A stretch of DNA of 64,000 bases from an uncultured Rhodocyclaceae bacterium (lineage in GTDB: Bacteria > Pseudomonadota > Gammaproteobacteria > Burkholderiales > Rhodocyclaceae): positions 2,108,001 through 2,172,000 of the forward strand of contig CAJQTY010000001.1 in the NCBI GenBank assembly GCA_907163075.1, written 5' to 3'. Made by a program: the position numbers and the translations under genes. Of this stretch, positions 63,711 to 64,000 are shown piece after piece. Within the stretch, counting starts at the first letter, position 1, and each line of letters begins with the position of its first letter. The notes under the pieces are model-generated. The model was not told where the DNA came from, did no database searches, and saw only the letters and a list, made by a program, of their open reading frames with translations.

Positions 63711-64000
63711 TCAGACGGATAGCAATCGTTCGACTATTCTTTGCGCCGCATGCCCATCGCCATACGGGTTAATATCCTTGCCCCGCGTATTCATCGCCGC
63801 GGCAATATGCCCTGCCACACCGCTCGAATCCACAGGCGGAGCGAGCCGGTTCCATCCAGCCTCCACCAGTTCCACCCATTCGGTTTCATCACGCAGGGTA
63901 ACGCAGGGCACTTGGAAGAAAAACGATTCCTTTTGCACACCGCCAGAATCGGTCACGATCAGCGCCGCATATTTTTCAAGCTGGACCATGTCAAGATAAC
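63711..64000 (-). CDS. wecB: UDP-N-acetylglucosamine 2-epimerase, C-terminal part (5' end beyond window)
   Basis: About 95 C-terminal residues remain, open to the right edge. [48 protein letters not shown] is the highly conserved end of the WecB active site (DSGG...E). The enzyme interconverts UDP-GlcNAc and UDP-ManNAc. It ends 5 bp before the glycosyltransferase gene. The preceding genes of this locus lie outside the window. Confidence 0.93.
   Translation of the reverse strand, partial: YLDMVQLEKYAALIVTDSGGVQKESFFFQVPCVTLRDETEWVELVEAGWNRLAPPVDSSGVAGHIAAAMNTRGKDINPYGDGHAAQRIVERLLSV

Noticed and set aside
1-64000. CRISPR array, rRNA or tRNA genes
   Set aside because: No regularly spaced repeats and no rRNA- or tRNA-like sequence were seen on either strand.

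Overview
This is a GC-rich window from a Gram-negative bacterium, most likely a betaproteobacterium close to the Rhodocyclales. That placement is inferred from gene order and protein character (paired M16 peptidases next to ftsYEX, mpl/tlpA/accBC/prmA, an aa3/caa3-type oxidase operon with CtaG and SURF1), not from any database search. No rRNA, tRNA or CRISPR array was seen.

Layout. 1-5070: two M16 peptidase genes on the minus strand, divergent from ftsY-ftsE-ftsX. 5173-14296: a HAD phosphatase and a polyol utilisation cluster on the minus strand (binding protein, two permeases, ATPase, DalD-type dehydrogenase, SDR, AraC-type regulator, zinc alcohol dehydrogenase). The binding-protein gene has lost its 5' end. 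14631-17215: a small membrane protein, an aldo/keto reductase and an alpha/beta hydrolase. 17369-26316: a second sugar module with a FucU-like mutarotase, a TRAP transporter (DctPQM), a DapA-family aldolase, a LacI regulator, an MFS carrier, a Gfo/Idh/MocA dehydrogenase and a COG3618-type lactonase. Together these outline non-phosphorylative oxidation of a fucose-like sugar. 26770-35780: a cytochrome c oxidase operon with its copper and haem A assembly genes and two very small membrane proteins, divergent from an SCO1 gene.

35780-39600 is a scarred stretch. It holds a palindromic repeat copy, a fragment resembling the start of a type I secretion ABC transporter, a chemoreceptor, and a frameshifted DUF2330 gene fused to a ybgC remnant that carries an in-frame stop and runs into the first codons of a lost tolQ. 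39598-47331: mpl, a nucleotidyltransferase-like gene, tlpA, a complete IS5-family element with a TTAG target duplication, then accB-accC-prmA and a zinc-ribbon membrane protein. 47452-54369: a CHASE2 kinase / LysM-FecR protein / response regulator operon, a degenerate EAL-HDOD protein and a PfkB kinase. 54440-64000: an acyltransferase, apaH, galE and the start of a surface polysaccharide locus (Wzz-like, CapD/WbpM-like, aminotransferase, phosphoglycosyl transferase, methyltransferase, GT4, and wecB cut by the right edge).

The left half is dominated by carbohydrate uptake and oxidation, the middle by aerobic respiration, and the right by lipid and envelope synthesis and surface sugars. Four broken genes plus one IS element point to recent rearrangement, or in some cases to possible assembly joins.
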